This document shows positions 9,664 to 18,994 of a stretch of 64,000 nucleotides of DNA, one piece after another. Both the position numbers and the translations under genes were made by a program. Position 1 is the first letter of the stretch. The number at the start of each line of letters is the position of its first letter. This stretch comes from Pseudomonas sp. MWU13-2105 (lineage in GTDB: Bacteria > Pseudomonadota > Gammaproteobacteria > Pseudomonadales > Pseudomonadaceae), in contig NZ_JALLIY010000004.1 of the NCBI RefSeq assembly GCF_023242315.1, positions 248,001 to 312,000 on the forward strand, read 5' to 3'. Under the pieces are notes generated by a model. That model was not told the origin of the DNA. It was given only the letters and a program-made list of their open reading frames with translations, and ran no database searches.

Positions 9664-10431
9664 ATGAAGACACTCCTCGAGTTTTACCAAAGCCTGGGCC
9701 TGGCCCTCTCCCTGCTGGTGCTGGGCACCTTTCTGCTGGCGGGCATGATCAAGGGCGTGATCGGCCTCGGGCTGCCGACGGTTGCCATGGGCCTGCTCGG
9801 CCTGGCTATGGCGCCGACGCAGGCTGCGGCATTGTTGATCATTCCCGCGACCCTGACCAATCTCTGGCAACTGGCGGCGGGAGGACAGCTGTCGGCCCTG
9901 CTCAAGCGCTTGTGGCCGATGTTGCTGGCGATCTTTCTCGGCACCGCTGCCGGTTCGTGGTGGCTGGGCGGGATGGACGGCGGCCGTGGGGTGGTGCGGG
10001 CGTTGGGCGCCGCCTTGCTGCTGTACGCCTTGAGTGGCCTGTTTCTGCCGCCGCTACGGGTCGGCGCGCGGACGGAGCGCTGGTTGGGCCCGGCTTGTGG
10101 GCTGGTCACCGGCATCATCACCTCGGCCACCGGTGTGTTCGTGATTCCGGCCGTGCCTTACCTGCAGGCCCTGGGTTTGAACAAGGATGAGCTGGTGCAG
10201 GCGCTGGGCCTGTCGTTCACCGTCTCGACCCTGGCATTGGCGTTCGGTCTGTTCTGGCGCGGGGCGCTGGGAGAGGGCGCCCTGGGTGCCTCACTGCTGG
10301 TTTTGCTCCCGGCTATCCTGGGCATGCTGTTCGGCCAATGGCTACGCCAACGGGTCAGCGCCAAGCTGTTCAAGCGGGTGTTCTTTGTCGGCCTGGGCCT
10401 GTTGGGCGGGCATCTGCTGATCGGCGGTTGA
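9664..10431 (+). CDS. TauE/SafE-family sulfite/anion permease
   Basis: The 255-residue protein has about eight hydrophobic helices in the two-half arrangement of the TauE/SafE (DUF81) family. The repeated Gly-rich motifs GMIKGVIGLGLPTVAMGLL in the first half and GLVTGIITSATGVFVIP in the second are diagnostic. Members export sulfite, sulfoacetate or related organic anions; the substrate cannot be read from sequence. The gene stands alone, divergent from a LysR gene, and ends in a good rho-independent terminator. Confidence 0.88.
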   Translation: MKTLLEFYQSLGLALSLLVLGTFLLAGMIKGVIGLGLPTVAMGLLGLAMAPTQAAALLIIPATLTNLWQLAAGGQLSALLKRLWPMLLAIFLGTAAGSWWLGGMDGGRGVVRALGAALLLYALSGLFLPPLRVGARTERWLGPACGLVTGIITSATGVFVIPAVPYLQALGLNKDELVQALGLSFTVSTLALAFGLFWRGALGEGALGASLLVLLPAILGMLFGQWLRQRVSAKLFKRVFFVGLGLLGGHLLIGG

Positions 10432-10443
10432 TGATTTGAAGCA

Positions 10444-10480
10444 ACCGGGGAGGAGGAGGGCTCCAGCCCCGGTGTTTTTT
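10444..10480 (+). terminator. Rho-independent terminator of the TauE/SafE gene
   Basis: A 7-bp perfect stem ACCGGGG/CCCCGGT (10444-10450 with 10467-10473) is followed by GTTTTTT, 12 bp after the stop codon. Confidence 0.85.
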
Positions 10481-10482
10481 CG

Positions 10483-11178
10483 TCAGTCCCGGGGATAGCT
10501 GTGCAGCGGCGTGGTATCGCCAGGGGGCCACATCGAGCTTGCGGAGCCCGGCTGGTAGAAGGTCACCGTCATGCTGCGACGTGAGACTCTTTGGTTCGGG
10601 ACGACCGGAGAGACGGCGTGCCAGGAGTTGTTCGAGCGGACCAGCACGGCAGAGTTGCCCACCAGTGGCTCGACCAGCGCGGTCACCGCGGCGGGGTCCT
10701 TGCCGCGCAGGATGTTCAGGCAGCCGCCATGGGCCCGGTCCCAGGACTCATTGAAATAGAGAATATGCGTGACCCGTTTGTCCGGCAGGTCCGGATGGGC
10801 TCCGAGGCTGGCCCCCGGGCCGTAGTGGAAAACGTTCACTTCCATCGGCGCCTGGCGCAGGTCCTGGTCGGTCAGGGCACTGAGGGCCTCGCGATAGGCG
10901 GCGCTGCACAGATCCCGGGCAAGCCGGCGCCAGACCTCGCTCAGTTCGGATTCGTAGGCAATAACCTCGCTACCCATGGGTAACAGCGCGCGGGCCTCGT
11001 AGTCATAATCCTTTTCGCCGCCGTAGCCCGTCACGGTCTTGAAGTGATCATGGGGATAGGTCGCGGCCAGGGCGGCGGCGTCTTGCGCCGAATACAGGTT
11101 GCTGATTTCGGCCCATGAAAACGGCTCGGTATTGAGTACGCCGTGTTTGAGCGCCGACAGGTTCAGGATGGGTTGCAT
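10483..11178 (-). CDS. 2-oxoglutarate/Fe(II)-dependent oxygenase (prolyl-4-hydroxylase-like)
   Basis: This 231-residue protein has the double-stranded beta-helix iron site of the 2OG-Fe(II) superfamily: His128 and Asp130 in GAHPDLPDK, the distal His187 in NNSWHAVSPV, and an Arg about 10-14 residues later (RVSRRSMTVTFY) to hold 2-oxoglutarate. The GGCLNIL strand also matches P4H-type enzymes. The gene begins at the base next to the stop codon of the pyruvyl transferase gene, so it is the last cistron of a glycan operon. The substrate may be a sugar, lipid or protein of the exported product; this is inference. Confidence 0.85.
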   Translation of the reverse strand: MQPILNLSALKHGVLNTEPFSWAEISNLYSAQDAAALAATYPHDHFKTVTGYGGEKDYDYEARALLPMGSEVIAYESELSEVWRRLARDLCSAAYREALSALTDQDLRQAPMEVNVFHYGPGASLGAHPDLPDKRVTHILYFNESWDRAHGGCLNILRGKDPAAVTALVEPLVGNSAVLVRSNNSWHAVSPVVPNQRVSRRSMTVTFYQPGSASSMWPPGDTTPLHSYPRD

Positions 11179-12540
11179 TTATCGCTCTCTCAATTTTCTG
11201 AAACCACGCCCCAGCGAGCGCAAAGGCGCCGTGAGTTTGAAGCTGTTGGAGTTTCGCAGTGTTGTCAGTTGTTCGTTCAACTGGAAGATCTGTTGCTGGC
11301 GGGCGTTGAGCTCGATATTCATATAGTCGAGCGTGGGGGGTAACGGTTCCGCGCTTGCCAGGGGCCGGCTCGCGCCGCTTTCAAGCAGGCTCGGCAGGTG
11401 CTGCCAGAAGCGATTGAGGGCGCGGCGCGCCAAGGTCTTCCCTTGGCCGATGATGGTCGCGACCTGCTCCCAATAGGCGGCCAGTTCCACCGTGGCGGCT
11501 TTTAACCGCGCCGACGGCTGCGTTTTTCCGATCCGTGACGTGAACCACTGCACCGTCAGTTCTTCGGCCGGCGGCAGGGCATGCATCTGGCCCATCTCGG
11601 CCAGCGCGGTGTACTTGCCGGTACTCAGGTCCGCCGTGGAAAACACCGGAACGCCAAACACCAGGGCGCTGATGGACAAGTGATAGCTGTGACCGATGAC
11701 CGCCTGGGCGTGGCAGAGGATTTCCGCCAGCAGTAACGGCTCCGGCCAGAACGGCAGGGTGATGGTGTCGGGTATGCGCTGGGACACCACCATGTGATGG
11801 TCGCCCAGTACCGGGCCGATCGGCATGACCAGCAGGCGGTAGCCGGCCAGCGCCTGCGGGTGTTGCTCGAACAGTTGCAAAAACGGCTCGACCACATGAA
11901 TCGACTGAATGACGATATAGGGCGCATCCAGCCCGAACGTCTGGCGCAGTTCGGCAAAGGCCGCGCTGGGGTGTTGCTCGTCGATCAGGTCCGGCAGGTT
12001 GAAGGCGGTATCGGGCAGTACCTGGATATCGGTACCCGGGCTGAGCTCGCTGAGGCTTGCGCGCGACGGCTCATCCCTGACGCGTACACATTGGCTGTGC
12101 TCCAGCGCGAGCCTGAGCAGGGGCGTGCTCCACTCGGGAATATCATTGCAATGCATGCCCGGGGCGTTCCAGATCACCGGGACACCGTGCTGCTGGGCAA
12201 TCAGCGCCGGCGACAGCCAATAACCCGTGGGGTGATGGATATCCGGGCTGGGGGGAACGTAGCCATGGGCGACGACTTTGTCGAAGCGAATGATGAAACC
12301 ACCGCCGATCAGGACGCCATCGAGTTGCTCGGCCAACTCCGGCAGATCGGTGAGCGAGGTCACGGCGTAGGGCCACTCGGCCTGGCTTTTCGCATTGTAG
12401 GAAAAACGATGCAGTTGCACCGGGCCAAGGCGTTTGCTCAATTCGGCCTCGGCGAGGATGGGGAACAGCAGGTCGCCATAGTTCTCGACATCGAAGGTAC
12501 CGAAGATCCCGATGTGCCAGGTACGTGCAGTCATTTGCAT
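11179..12540 (-). CDS. Polysaccharide pyruvyl transferase family protein
   Basis: The 453-residue protein matches the CsaB/WcaK-like pyruvyl transferase family. It has an N-terminal Rossmann-like start (IGIFGTFDVENYGDLLFPILAE), a central QSIHVVEPF segment, and the C-terminal signature ILCHAQAVIGHSYHLSISALVFGVPVF, equivalent to the family's SxRlH region, here with HSYH. Such enzymes attach ketal pyruvate to cell-surface sugars. The last 60 residues (LNARQQQIFQLNEQLTTLRNS) look like a coiled coil, which is not part of the minimal domain. It overlaps the Wzt-like gene upstream by 10 bp and abuts the oxygenase gene. Confidence 0.85.
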   Translation of the reverse strand: MQMTARTWHIGIFGTFDVENYGDLLFPILAEAELSKRLGPVQLHRFSYNAKSQAEWPYAVTSLTDLPELAEQLDGVLIGGGFIIRFDKVVAHGYVPPSPDIHHPTGYWLSPALIAQQHGVPVIWNAPGMHCNDIPEWSTPLLRLALEHSQCVRVRDEPSRASLSELSPGTDIQVLPDTAFNLPDLIDEQHPSAAFAELRQTFGLDAPYIVIQSIHVVEPFLQLFEQHPQALAGYRLLVMPIGPVLGDHHMVVSQRIPDTITLPFWPEPLLLAEILCHAQAVIGHSYHLSISALVFGVPVFSTADLSTGKYTALAEMGQMHALPPAEELTVQWFTSRIGKTQPSARLKAATVELAAYWEQVATIIGQGKTLARRALNRFWQHLPSLLESGASRPLASAEPLPPTLDYMNIELNARQQQIFQLNEQLTTLRNSNSFKLTAPLRSLGRGFRKLRER

Positions 12541-13817
12541 GGCGCGATTCCGTTACTGAATAGAGGATTTGCACGGGCGGACACGTCGACGGCCTGCAAG
12601 CCGAGGTCGACGGCCCCGAGAAAATTTTCGGCGTTGGGCAGCATCTCGAAAGCCAGGGGGGCCACTTGTTTTTCGATCAGTTGCGCGGTGTGTTCGACCA
12701 GGCCATCCATGAGCTTGAGGGTGACATGATAACGACCCGCCGCCAGCTTGGCCTTGAAGGTCATGGTGATTGAGGCGCGCTGCCAGCCGTTTTCTTCCGG
12801 CTCTACCGAAAGCGCCAGGTTGGCCCCGCCGATGACCAGCAGGTGGGCCTCTTGAAGGGTGAAGCTGACCGAGGGTTGGCGGATGGACGTCTGAATCCTG
12901 GCCTGGACGTGGATTTCGACGTTTTCGCCGTACAGGTAGGCCGATGTCAGCGCTTGCGTGTTGGTGAACACGGCGCTGCTGATATGCCCTTCCGAGGTGC
13001 CGAAGGCGATACCGTCCCGGGTGTCGAGGAATGACTTGCGCGTGACCGCGATGTCACCGCCGGAGGCCCAGCGCCGCTGTTCATCGCGCATGTCGAGGAG
13101 GTACAACTCGGCCATCTCTTCGGGCGCGCCGCTGGCAACCAGTTGGCCCTGGTTCAGGTAAATCACCCGATGGCAAAAGCGTTTGACCAGGTTCATGTCG
13201 TGGGACACGAACAGCAGTGTGGTGCCATTTTTCGTCAGGGTCTCCAGGCGGTTCAGGCACTTGAACTGGAACGCCGCGTCGCCCACCGAAAGCGCCTCGT
13301 CGACGATCAGGATGTCCGGCTCCACGCACACCGAGACCGCAAAGGCCAAGCGGACCAGCATGCCGCTGGAGTAGGTTTTGGTCGGCTGCTCGATAAACTC
13401 GCCAATGTTGGCGAAGGCCTGGATTTCGTCGAAGCGAGCGTCGATCTGTTCTGGCGTCAGGCCCAGGACCGCGGCGTTCAGGTAGACGTTTTCGCGACCG
13501 CTGAACTCCGGATTGAAACCAGAGCCCAGCTCCAGCAGGGCGGCAATCCGGCCCTGAACCTGAAGTTTGCCGTGGGTGGGGGTCAAGGTCCCGCAGAGCA
13601 ACTGCAAAAGCGTGGACTTTCCGCTGCCGTTACGGCCAATGATACCGACGGTTTCGCCTCGGCGAATTTGCAGTGACAAGGCTTTGAGCGCCCAGAGCTC
13701 ACGATAGAATCGCTTGCGGTTGCGCAGCAGCATTTGCAATAGGCGGTCTTGGGGGGCGTCGTAGATCTGATAGCACTTGCTCAGGTCTTGGACATCAATT
13801 GCGAAATCAAGCGACAT
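12531..13817 (-). CDS. Wzt-like ABC transporter ATPase with C-terminal sugar-binding domain
   Basis: Residues 1-240 form an ABC ATPase of the polysaccharide/teichoic-acid export class: Walker A GRNGSGKST (61-69), signature YSSGMLVRLAFA and Walker B ILIVDEALSVGD. Residues from about 260 to 428 match the Wzt C-terminal beta-sandwich that reads the non-reducing end of O-antigen. Wzt normally pairs with a Wzm permease encoded next to it, but no permease gene exists on either side here: the 454 bp upstream are non-coding and then a LysR gene begins. It is the first gene of a three-cistron operon with the pyruvyl transferase and oxygenase. Confidence 0.9.
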   Translation of the reverse strand: MSLDFAIDVQDLSKCYQIYDAPQDRLLQMLLRNRKRFYRELWALKALSLQIRRGETVGIIGRNGSGKSTLLQLLCGTLTPTHGKLQVQGRIAALLELGSGFNPEFSGRENVYLNAAVLGLTPEQIDARFDEIQAFANIGEFIEQPTKTYSSGMLVRLAFAVSVCVEPDILIVDEALSVGDAAFQFKCLNRLETLTKNGTTLLFVSHDMNLVKRFCHRVIYLNQGQLVASGAPEEMAELYLLDMRDEQRRWASGGDIAVTRKSFLDTRDGIAFGTSEGHISSAVFTNTQALTSAYLYGENVEIHVQARIQTSIRQPSVSFTLQEAHLLVIGGANLALSVEPEENGWQRASITMTFKAKLAAGRYHVTLKLMDGLVEHTAQLIEKQVAPLAFEMLPNAENFLGAVDLGLQAVDVSARANPLFSNGIAPCK

Positions 13818-14271
13818 TGGTAAGTCCGTTACGCATCATACAATCATCCTCAAGGCCCCCGTCTTGTTCGCCTCGCCGCATGACCGAAAGGTCAGTGAGA
13901 CGACGCGGTTGCCTTCGTTGCCGGCAGAAGGAGTGGTTCTTTTCTCTGCCTTGGGAGGGCGCCGGTCCCGGCTCTATCGGGTCATTCTTGAGCGACTGAG
14001 AATAAGTGATAATTAAGGTTTTCGATATATCGATTTATACCTCGGCGCAAAACACCGTGTCTTGAAGTGCAGGGTGTAGGGAGCGGGAAGATTTTTGTCG
14101 GTATATTGGCGTCAATAAGCATCTTAAGGTCTCAAGTTAGTTACGAGAGGCAACTCCTGGGGGCGGATCAGGCCAAGGCAACAAGTGTGTTTGTATTAAT
14201 ACACTTCAGACACAATAACGTGGCCGCGGAATACGGCGACTGTCGAGCAAGTTTTCCAAGAGGGATAGCGG
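13818..14271. other. Non-coding gap between the Wzt-like gene and a LysR gene
   Basis: This 454-bp stretch is more AT-rich than its surroundings (for example gataattaaggttttcgat near 14010). It holds no open frame resembling a permease or any known gene, and must contain the divergent promoters of the flanking genes. Confidence 0.6.
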
Positions 14272-15180
14272 TTGAAAGCCAGATCCGATGAGTTGCAGAT
14301 CTTTGTGTGCGTGATCGAGTGCGGCTCGATTTCCGCGGCGGCCGAACAGGTCGGCCAGACGCCCTCGGCGGTCAGCCGGAGCCTGTCGCGGCTCGAGGCC
14401 AAGCTGGAAACCACCTTGATCAACCGCACCACGCGGCGCATGGATTTGACCGAGGAGGGCAAGTTCTTCTTCGAGCGCGCCAAGCAGATCCTGGAGCAGA
14501 TGGACGAGCTGGAAGAGCGGCTGTCCTTGCGTCAGCAGACGCCGGCCGGCCGCTTGCGGATCAATGCCGCCTCGCCCTTCATGCTGCATGCGGTGGTGCC
14601 CTATATCGCAGAGTTTCGCCGCCTGTATCCGGATATCCAACTGGAGCTCAACAGCAACGACCTGATCATCGACCTGTTGGAGCAAAGCACCGATATCGCC
14701 ATTCGTATCGGCAACCTGGCGGACTCGACCCTGCATGCGCGTTCCCTGGGCAGCAGCCCGCTGAATATCCTCGCCAGTCCCGCCTACCTGGAAACCCATG
14801 GGATGCCGGCCAGCGTCGGCGAGTTGTCCGGGCATACGCTGCTCGGCTTCACCCAGACCGAAAGCCTGAACCACTGGCCGTTGCGACATGCCCAGGGCGA
14901 CCGCTGGCAGATCCAGCCGAGCATCAGCGCGTCCAGCGGCGAGACCTTGCGCCAGTTGGCGCTGGAAGGGCAGGGCATTGTCTGCCTGTCGCATTTCATG
15001 ACCCATCAGGACATCCAGGCCGGGCGCCTGCGGGTGATCCTGCCCGAGGCCAACAGCGGCTATCGCCAGCCGATTCACGCGGTGTACTACCGCAACTCGC
15101 AACTGGCGCTGCGGATCCAGTGCTTCCTCGATTTTATCCAGGACAAGCTGGCGGGTTATGCCGCGCCGCTGCTCAGGTGA
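14272..15180 (+). CDS. LysR-family transcriptional regulator
   Basis: This 302-residue LysR protein has an N-terminal HTH (ELQIFVCVIECGSISAAAEQ...TPSAVSRSLSRLE) and a CrgA/DmlR-like effector domain. The start is TTG at 14272, supported by AGAGGGA 6-12 nt upstream. About 100 bp downstream on the same strand is an NAD-dependent epimerase/dehydratase gene, a likely target or co-transcribed partner (inference). Confidence 0.88.
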   Translation: MKARSDELQIFVCVIECGSISAAAEQVGQTPSAVSRSLSRLEAKLETTLINRTTRRMDLTEEGKFFFERAKQILEQMDELEERLSLRQQTPAGRLRINAASPFMLHAVVPYIAEFRRLYPDIQLELNSNDLIIDLLEQSTDIAIRIGNLADSTLHARSLGSSPLNILASPAYLETHGMPASVGELSGHTLLGFTQTESLNHWPLRHAQGDRWQIQPSISASSGETLRQLALEGQGIVCLSHFMTHQDIQAGRLRVILPEANSGYRQPIHAVYYRNSQLALRIQCFLDFIQDKLAGYAAPLLR

Positions 15181-15283
15181 TTCGTGACTCCCGCGCAAGA
15201 GTGAATTGGGGTATCCGGGCTTATTCGGCACGGATAAGTCTTCGATACTGAGCCCATCACTGACCCCCGCACGGAGTTTCTCC

Positions 15284-16177
15284 ATGAACGTTTTCATTAC
15301 CGGCGCCGCCGGCTTTATCGGCGGCTCCATCGCCACCGGCCTGGTCGAGGCCGGTCATCAGGTCACGGGCCTGGTGCGCAGCGCCGGGCAGGCCGAAGAA
15401 ATGCGCCGGCTGGGCATCACCCCGGTCATCGGCACCCTGGATGACAGCACCTTGCTCGCCGGGCAGGCGCGTCAGGCCGATGCGGTGATCAACGCCGCCA
15501 GCAGCGATCATCGTGGTGCGGTCGAAGCCTTGCTCGGTGCCCTGCGCGGTTCCGACAAGGTATTCCTGCACACCAGCGGTTCGAGCATCGTCGGCGACGC
15601 TTCCGGCGGCCTGGCCAGTGACAGTATCTACTACGAAGACCAACTGCCCGAGCCCACCGTCGACAAGGCCGCGCGCGTGGCCATCGACAACCTGGTGCTG
15701 GGCGCGGCTGCGTTCGGCGTGCGCTCGGCGGTGCTCTGCAACACGCTGATCTACGGCCACAGCAGGGGCGTGAACCGCGATAGCGTGCAGCTGCCGCGGC
15801 TGCTCAAGCAGGCGCGCAAGAGTGGCGTGGTGCGTCATGTCGGCACTGGCCGGAACATCTGGTCCAACGTGCATATCGATGACGTGGTGGCGCTGTACCT
15901 GCTGGCACTGACCCAGACCCCGGCGGGCACCTTCTACTTCGTGGAAAGCGGCGAGGCAGCGTTTTTCGAGATGACCACGGCCATGGCCCGGGCCCTTGAC
16001 CTGGGTGCGCCACAGGACTGGCCGCTGGCCGATGCCGAGGCCGAGTGGGGTTATGAAATGGCCAACTACGGCCTGGGCTCCAACAGCCGGGTACGCGGCA
16101 AGAAGGCCCGCGAACTGCTGGGCTGGGCGCCCAAGCGCACTTCGGTGACCGAGTGGATTCTCAACGAGATGCTGTGA
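15284..16177 (+). CDS. NAD(P)-dependent epimerase/dehydratase (extended SDR)
   Basis: The 297-residue protein begins with the nucleotide-binding motif MNVFITGAAGFIGG and continues as an extended/atypical SDR with a NAD-binding fold (SGSSIVGDASGG, then IYGHSRGVN). It resembles the ylbE/NmrA-like epimerases associated with LysR regulators in Pseudomonas. The canonical YxxxK pair is not obvious, so the reaction cannot be assigned. ATG 15284 is chosen over the upstream 15206 because the Rossmann motif begins right after it and CGGAG precedes it. Confidence 0.85.
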   Translation: MNVFITGAAGFIGGSIATGLVEAGHQVTGLVRSAGQAEEMRRLGITPVIGTLDDSTLLAGQARQADAVINAASSDHRGAVEALLGALRGSDKVFLHTSGSSIVGDASGGLASDSIYYEDQLPEPTVDKAARVAIDNLVLGAAAFGVRSAVLCNTLIYGHSRGVNRDSVQLPRLLKQARKSGVVRHVGTGRNIWSNVHIDDVVALYLLALTQTPAGTFYFVESGEAAFFEMTTAMARALDLGAPQDWPLADAEAEWGYEMANYGLGSNSRVRGKKARELLGWAPKRTSVTEWILNEML

Positions 16178-16395
16178 CGGCGCAACGGGTTGGTCGCTCC
16201 CGGGCCTGGGGCGCGATCAGCCCGCTCGACCTTGGCAACGAATGTACAAGCCGTTCGGTTATTGACGCCCCCGGAGGCTTTACGACGCGGTTTTTGCGAG
16301 CCACTTCGCGCTTTTTGTGGTGGTGGCACCTGGCTATTAAAGAATCTGCTTTCCAGGCCGAAGCGCTTTGATCCAGATAGCCAGGAAGACCCGTC

Positions 16396-16764
16396 ATGAG
16401 CTTCGGTAAAACCACTCCCGTCCTGCACATCGATGACGAGGGCAAGGCGTTGGCGTTCTACATCGAATTCCTCGGCTTCTCTGTCGATTGGCAGCACCGT
16501 TCCGAGCCCGGCTTTGCGTTGTACCTGCAAGTGTCCCGGGGCGACTGCGTGCTGCACCTGAGCGAGCACAAGGGGGACGCCACGCCGGGAGCGGCATTGC
16601 GCATCGAAGCCGACGAACTGGAAGCGCTCAGGGCGCAGTTGCTGGACAAGGCCGGCGACGCTGCACCGCTTGAGGTCCGGGCCATGCCCTGGGGCAGCCT
16701 GGATATGGCCCTTCACGACCCGTTCGGCAATCGGCTGGTGTTTACCCAGGCGATTTGCGTCTGA
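16396..16764 (+). CDS. Glyoxalase/bleomycin-resistance (VOC) protein
   Basis: This 122-residue protein contains one vicinal-oxygen-chelate domain of the bleomycin-resistance-protein type: TTPVLHIDDEGKALAFYIEFLGF at the start and DMALHDPFGNRLVF at the end. VOC proteins of this size dimerise and either bind drugs or act as metal-dependent dioxygenases or isomerases. No specific substrate can be read. The gene is alone between the epimerase gene and the chemoreceptor gene. Confidence 0.85.
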   Translation: MSFGKTTPVLHIDDEGKALAFYIEFLGFSVDWQHRSEPGFALYLQVSRGDCVLHLSEHKGDATPGAALRIEADELEALRAQLLDKAGDAAPLEVRAMPWGSLDMALHDPFGNRLVFTQAICV

Positions 16765-16818
16765 GCGCGTCCGCCGGCCCCACGGACGCTGGTCCATAGG
16801 GTTGGCGAAACGGCGGCG

Positions 16819-18741
16819 TTACACGCGGAAGTGACTGACCATCATCTGCAATTGATTACCCAGTCGGGCCAGTTCGACGCTGGACGCTGCGGTTTCGTCG
16901 CTGGCGGCGGCGGTCTGTTCGGACACATCGCGCACATTGACGATACTGCGGCTGATTTCCTCGGCCACCGCGCTCTGCTGCTCGGCCGCGGCGGCGATCT
17001 GCTGGTTCATCGACTGGATGTTCGACACCGTGCGGGTGATGTTCTCCAGTGAGACGCCGGCCTTGCGGGTCAGGGCGACGCTGCTGTCGGTCAGGTTGCG
17101 GCTGTTGTTCATCACGTTCGCCACTTGCTGGGTGCCGTTCTGCAAGGCCGCCACCAGGCCCTCGATCTCCTCGGTGGACTTCTGCGTACGCTGGGCCAGG
17201 CCGCGCACTTCGTCGGCCACCACGGCGAAGCCGCGTCCGGCTTCGCCGGCCCGGGCCGCCTCGATGGCGGCGTTGAGCGCCAGCAGGTTGGTCTGTTCGG
17301 CCACGGCCTTGATCACATCCATGACCGCGCCGATCTTGTCGCTTTCCTGCTGCAGCACGCTCATGGCTTCGGTCGAACGCACCACTTCGGTGGCCAGGCG
17401 TTCGATCTGGGCAATGGCCTCGCCGACCACCTTGTCACCTTCACGGGCTTCACCGTCCGCGGCGGCGGCGGCCTGGGAGGCCTGTTCGGCATTGCGCGCG
17501 ACCTCCTGAACGGTGGCGGTCATTTCGTGCATCGCCGTGGCGACCTGGTCGGTTTCGATTTTCTGGCTGTTGACCCCGGCGCTGGTCTGTTCGGTCACCG
17601 CCGACAGTTCCTCGGCGGCGCTGGCGATCTGGGTGACGCCATCGCGGATACCGCTGATCAGGTCGCGCAGGGTGGTGCCCATGCGCTGGATGCCTTGTTG
17701 CAACACGCCCAGTTCGTCGCGGCGGGTGACCACCAGGTTGTGGGTCAGGTCACCGGCGGCGATGCGCTCGACGACGGCCAGGGTGTCGCGGATCGGGCGG
17801 GTGATCTGCCGGGTGATGAGTACGGCGGCGAACAGGCCGACCAGCAAGGCCAGCAGCGTACTGCCCAGTTGCAACGTCCGGGCCTGGGCGCTTTCGCTGT
17901 CACGCCGGTCCAGTTGGATCTGATACAGCGCGTCGCTGCGCGCGACGATGTCGTTGCCCTGGTCGGTCATTTCCTTGCGCGCCTGCAGGGCGGCGGCGTT
18001 GGCGCTCTTGTAGGCCTGCAAGGCGCTGCGGTAGTTGCCCAGGGCGGTCTCGAGCTGGGTCACGGAGGTCTGCTCGGCGCTGCTGAAGGCTTGCTGCAGG
18101 GCCTTGAGCCCGTCGATCGCTTCACCCAGTTGATTGAAGGCTTTCTGCTCGGTGTCCGGGTTGCTGTTGGCGGCATAGCCACGCACTTCATAGCGGGTCA
18201 GCTGGAACTGTTCCTTGGCCCGGGTGATGGCCTGGAAGCGCTCGAAACGGCCTTCCTCGCCGGGCTGCATGTGCAGCACCTGGTCGTTGATCGCGCTGAT
18301 CAGCTTGCTGACGACTTCGGCATTGTCACCCATGGTCTGGCGGGCGCCGTTGCCGGTGCGATAGGCATCGCGCATCTTGTTCAGCGACTGCTGGTATTGG
18401 CTGATCAAGTCGGTCTGCTCTTTGAGCAGCTTGAGGTTTTCCGGGCTCTTGAAGCTACCGATCAGTTTCTGCTGTTGAGCGATGAACGCGTCCAGGTTGA
18501 CCTGCACGTTCTGTGCGGCGGTTTCGTCGCCATTGGTCAGCATGTATTGCAGGCGGGCCACGCGCAGTTTGGTCAGCGAGGCGTTGAGCTGGGTGATGTC
18601 GCTCATCCAGTTGCTGCGGTCGATCAGCCCACCCAGGCTGTTCCAGCCGGTCAGGGCCAGGATTGTGGTCAGGAGCAGTACCAAGCCGAAACCCAGGCCA
18701 AGTTTCAGGTTGACGCTGATATTGCCAAACCAGCTATTCAT
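16819..18741 (-). CDS. Methyl-accepting chemotaxis protein with HBM-type sensor
   Basis: This is a 640-residue membrane chemoreceptor. TM1 lies at about residues 12-32 ([20 protein letters not shown]), followed by a long all-helical periplasmic domain of about 250 residues. The size and helical pattern fit the helical bimodular (HBM) sensor of McpS-type receptors. TM2 is [18 protein letters not shown], followed by HAMP and a cytoplasmic signalling domain with the near-invariant tip [22 protein letters not shown] receptors in Pseudomonas sense organic acids or polyamines; the ligand here is unknown. The C-terminus (SHFRV) lacks a CheR-tethering pentapeptide. Confidence 0.93.
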   Translation of the reverse strand: MNSWFGNISVNLKLGLGFGLVLLLTTILALTGWNSLGGLIDRSNWMSDITQLNASLTKLRVARLQYMLTNGDETAAQNVQVNLDAFIAQQQKLIGSFKSPENLKLLKEQTDLISQYQQSLNKMRDAYRTGNGARQTMGDNAEVVSKLISAINDQVLHMQPGEEGRFERFQAITRAKEQFQLTRYEVRGYAANSNPDTEQKAFNQLGEAIDGLKALQQAFSSAEQTSVTQLETALGNYRSALQAYKSANAAALQARKEMTDQGNDIVARSDALYQIQLDRRDSESAQARTLQLGSTLLALLVGLFAAVLITRQITRPIRDTLAVVERIAAGDLTHNLVVTRRDELGVLQQGIQRMGTTLRDLISGIRDGVTQIASAAEELSAVTEQTSAGVNSQKIETDQVATAMHEMTATVQEVARNAEQASQAAAAADGEAREGDKVVGEAIAQIERLATEVVRSTEAMSVLQQESDKIGAVMDVIKAVAEQTNLLALNAAIEAARAGEAGRGFAVVADEVRGLAQRTQKSTEEIEGLVAALQNGTQQVANVMNNSRNLTDSSVALTRKAGVSLENITRTVSNIQSMNQQIAAAAEQQSAVAEEISRSIVNVRDVSEQTAAASDETAASSVELARLGNQLQMMVSHFRV

Positions 18742-18935
18742 CGAATTCCTCCAGGAACGTTGTGTTGCGTGCTATCGGGTGGCTGGAAGGTGTTGTTTTT
18801 GGAGCCAGCTGAATTTGTTGGTAGAGCTTGTATCGGCGGTAACACAGATAGCTGAAAGGATTTTGTCATACAGCATGTTTCTGCTAACTGGCAGACGAGG
18901 ATAGGGCTGTTTGTTTGCGAAACCGATTTTTCCGG

Positions 18936-18966
18936 CAAAAAAAACCGGCGCTTCGAAGGCGCCGGC
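18936..18966 (-). terminator. Rho-independent terminator of the ArnT-like gene
   Basis: On the minus strand a stem CCGGCGC/GCGCCGG with a 7-nt loop is followed by a run of eight T (seen as AAAAAAAA at 18937-18944 on the plus strand), about 30 bp past the stop codon of the gene ending at 18995. Confidence 0.88.
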
Positions 18967-18994
18967 TCTTTACGGATGAAGCGTACGGGGCACG

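Noticed and set aside
17125..18855. 576-codon plus-strand frame opposite the chemoreceptor gene
   Set aside because: The sense strand encodes a complete MCP; the antisense frame is a Gly/His/Leu-rich shadow.
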